A program made the position numbers and the translations under genes. Under the pieces are notes generated by a model, which saw nothing but the letters and a program-made list of their open reading frames with translations, was not told the DNA's origin and made no database searches. Source: Vallitalea longa (GTDB taxonomy: Bacteria > Bacillota > Clostridia > Lachnospirales > Vallitaleaceae). From it: a stretch of 64,000 nucleotides of DNA. Shown here piece by piece: positions 62,114 to 64,000 of the stretch (positions within the stretch are counted from its first letter, which is position 1; every line of letters starts with the position of its first letter). Where the stretch lies: positions 62,001 through 126,000 of the forward strand of contig NZ_BRLB01000013.1 of NCBI RefSeq assembly GCF_027923465.1, written 5' to 3'.

Positions 62114-63670
62114 ATGAATAAATATATCGAGAAATTTATCAATAAGAGTTTTAATAAAACATCAAATAAAAATAAAAAGAATATCAATAAGTACAATAGA
62201 AAAATATCTACTAACCTTCAAACTAATATAGCTTATATTAAAAAAGAATTCGGCAATAGTCATGATATCATTTATCGTGAAATTAATATAGGGAGTAAAA
62301 TATGTGTTCCGGCAATAGTAATTTCAATTAATGGGTTAGTTAATCTTAGTGTCCTGGATTTTGATATTCTAAAAAGAGTAATGCATGAAGATATAAAATT
62401 AAAAGAAGATTTTTTAGAATATATTAAAAAAAGTATTATAACCATGACTGATATTAAAAATATTGATAATATGGATAAAGTATTTGAAGCTATATTATCA
62501 GGTGAATCAGTAATGCTCATTGATGGATATAGTATTGCTTTTGAACTTGATACTAGAGGATGGGAAGATAGAGGCATTAGTGAACCTATAAACGGATCAG
62601 TTGTCAGAGGTCCTAGAGAAGGATTTTCAGAAACTCTTCTTCTTAATACAGCGCTATTAAGAAGAAGAATCAAAACACCTAAGTTGATGTTTGATTTAAT
62701 TAATTGCGGTGAATTTACTAAGACTGATATAGTTATAGCGTATATTAAAGGTATAGCAAATGATAAGATAGTTAAAGAAGTAAAGGAAAGAATCAATAAA
62801 ATCAATATAGATGGTATATTGGACTCAGGCTATATTGAACAGCTAATAGAAGATGAACCAATAAGTCTATTTCCTACCATAGGAAATACTGAAAGACCTG
62901 ATCAAGCGGCAGGTAAATTATTAGAAGGAAGAATTGTCATATTAGTTGATGGTTCTCCTATTGCCTTAACGGTTCCTTATTTATTTGTTGAGAACATACA
63001 AGTTACTGAAGATTATTATACAAGACCTTTTTATGCTACTTTTACAAGGATAATCAGGATATTATCAATCATCATTGTAGTTTTTTTACCTGGATTCTAT
63101 ATTTCAGCACAGACATATAATCAAGAAATGCTTCCTACACACTTATTTATAACTATGGCAGCTTCTAAAGAAGGGGTTCCATTCCCTGCTTTCATAGAAA
63201 TATTGATAATGTCAATACTATTTGAAGTTCTGAAAGAAGCAGGAATCAGAATGCCAAAGCAAATAGGTCAAGCACTAAGTATAGTTGGAGCGCTTGTACT
63301 AGGTCAAGCAGCGGTAGAAGCAGGCTTTGTAAGTAATCCAGCAGTTATGATTACTGCATTGACGGGGATTGCTACATTTGTAATATATTCACTTAATGAT
63401 TCTATTACAATTCTAAGGTTTATTTTTATGATTCTCGCAGCAGTAGGTGGACTATTTGGTATGCTTGTAGGGACAATATTTTTATTATTACATTTAGTAA
63501 GTATTAGATCATTTGGTGCACCATATATGTCACCATTTGGACCTAGAAATGCAAAAGACATGAAGGATTCAATAATCAGAGCTCCTTTGTGGATGATGAC
63601 TTCAAGGTCTCAGATCATCAGTAAAAACAAAAAGAAGCCTTCTGACAGATCTATTGATACTAATAGGTAG
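62114..63670 (+). CDS. Spore germination protein GerAA-type
   Basis: A 518-residue GerA-family A subunit. There is an N-terminal polar domain of about 300 residues with ESVMLIDGYSIAFELDTRGW and SVVRGPREGFSETLLLNTALLRRR, the GerA signature. Four to five membrane helices follow (roughly 305-490, from VFLPGFYISAQ). It is part of the nutrient receptor in the spore inner membrane. I chose ATG 62114, nine bases after AAGG (62101-62104); ATG 62105 is too close. The next gene is a GerAB-type permease, consistent with a gerA operon. Confidence 0.93.
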   Translation: MNKYIEKFINKSFNKTSNKNKKNINKYNRKISTNLQTNIAYIKKEFGNSHDIIYREINIGSKICVPAIVISINGLVNLSVLDFDILKRVMHEDIKLKEDFLEYIKKSIITMTDIKNIDNMDKVFEAILSGESVMLIDGYSIAFELDTRGWEDRGISEPINGSVVRGPREGFSETLLLNTALLRRRIKTPKLMFDLINCGEFTKTDIVIAYIKGIANDKIVKEVKERINKINIDGILDSGYIEQLIEDEPISLFPTIGNTERPDQAAGKLLEGRIVILVDGSPIALTVPYLFVENIQVTEDYYTRPFYATFTRIIRILSIIIVVFLPGFYISAQTYNQEMLPTHLFITMAASKEGVPFPAFIEILIMSILFEVLKEAGIRMPKQIGQALSIVGALVLGQAAVEAGFVSNPAVMITALTGIATFVIYSLNDSITILRFIFMILAAVGGLFGMLVGTIFLLLHLVSIRSFGAPYMSPFGPRNAKDMKDSIIRAPLWMMTSRSQIISKNKKKPSDRSIDTNR

Positions 63671-63707
63671 TAAATTGGAAATAATAATTTTTTGAATGGA
63701 GTATATG

Positions 63708-64000
63708 ATGAATGAGAACGGTAAGATTTCATATAAACAAATAGTTAGTCTGATTATTATGACTATTTCACCTACAGCCATATTATATCTTCCTACTTTG
63801 ATATATAAAGAAGCTAAACAAGATGGTTGGATCAGTATTATAGTAGTAACTGTATATTCTTTATTTTTAACATTCGTAATCAATAAACTGAATTTGATGT
63901 TTGTTGATAAAACTATAATTGAGTATAGTGTAGATATAGTTGGAAAATATTTTGGAAAAACTATTGGTCTAATATATTGTGTAATGTTCATTAATCTTAA
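63708..64000 (+). CDS. Spore germination permease GerAB-type (partial, runs off the window)
   Basis: The first 97 complete codons of a membrane protein: MNENGKISYKQIVSLIIMTI, SPTAILYLPTLIY and WISIIVVTVYSLFLTFVINK. The layout matches the amino acid/polyamine-permease-like B subunit of germinant receptors. GGAG (63698-63701) is 6 bases before ATG 63708. The C-terminus lies beyond the window. It is 37 bases after the GerAA gene, so they form an operon. Confidence 0.8.
   Translation, partial: MNENGKISYKQIVSLIIMTISPTAILYLPTLIYKEAKQDGWISIIVVTVYSLFLTFVINKLNLMFVDKTIIEYSVDIVGKYFGKTIGLIYCVMFINL

Noticed and set aside
1-64000. CRISPR arrays, insertion sequences, tRNA/rRNA genes, prophage
   Set aside because: No repeat-spacer arrays, transposases, integrases or RNA genes other than rnpB and riboswitch leaders were recognised.

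Overview
The window looks like a chromosomal segment of an AT-rich, spore-forming, Gram-positive anaerobe of the Clostridia. A Vallitalea- or Lachnospirales-like genome is my best guess, at low confidence. The grounds are AAAGGAGG-type ribosome sites, frequent TTG/GTG starts, GerA-type germination genes, pyruvate phosphate dikinase, a T-box leader on a single-chain glycyl-tRNA synthetase and a type-A-like RNase P RNA. No tRNA or rRNA gene, CRISPR array, insertion sequence, integrase or prophage gene was recognised.

Backbone. Two blocks carry the conserved Firmicutes order era-yqzL-recO-glyS-dnaG-sigA-trmK-nif3. Block 1 (1-5,000) holds free-methionine-R-sulfoxide reductase, an M16C metallopeptidase, era and a 52-residue yqzL homologue that is easy to miss. 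Block 2 (38,700-57,000) holds recO, a lipoprotein/zinc-ribbon protein, T-box-glyS, ppdK, a DUF445 protein, Fur-box-feoA-feoB, a dGTPase, dnaG, rpoD, trmK, nif3 and a TGS-domain uridine kinase. About 34 kb of accessory genes lies between yqzL and recO, which are normally neighbours.

Accessory block, in order: a LacI-type regulator with kdgA and kdgK (KDG catabolism) and two matching palindromic operators (5,079 and 6,166); a large beta-propeller-like lipoprotein; a DUF985 cupin; a molybdenum-cofactor-type riboswitch (about 11,665-11,841) ahead of an ECF transporter operon (S component, membrane-anchored molybdopterin-fold protein, two ATPases, T component, MobB, kinase-like protein); a flavin reductase-like protein; two paralogous chemoreceptors; and a 16-kb one-strand gene cluster (22,395-38,518).

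The 16-kb cluster is the most interesting part. It looks like an undescribed biosynthetic pathway. It encodes two ATP-grasp ligases, a GH88-like protein, homologues of the citrate lyase carrier (CitD) and lyase (CitE) subunits and of both enzymes that make and attach the CitD prosthetic group (CitG, CitX), but no CitF or CitC. It also encodes a class II aaRS-like amino acid:[carrier protein] ligase, an MFS exporter, a conventional acyl carrier protein, two alpha/beta-hydrolases (one without the nucleophile), a B12-binding radical SAM enzyme, an AMP-forming ligase, a family 2 glycosyltransferase and a protein with an HRRDSD motif. The inference is that an amino-acyl or acyl unit is carried on a CitD-like protein bearing a phosphoribosyl-dephospho-CoA arm, joined to other units, glycosylated and exported.

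The right end (57,000-64,000) holds a two-component system on the minus strand, a small UBA-like membrane protein, rnpB, a NodB-fold lipoprotein and the start of a gerA operon cut by the window edge.
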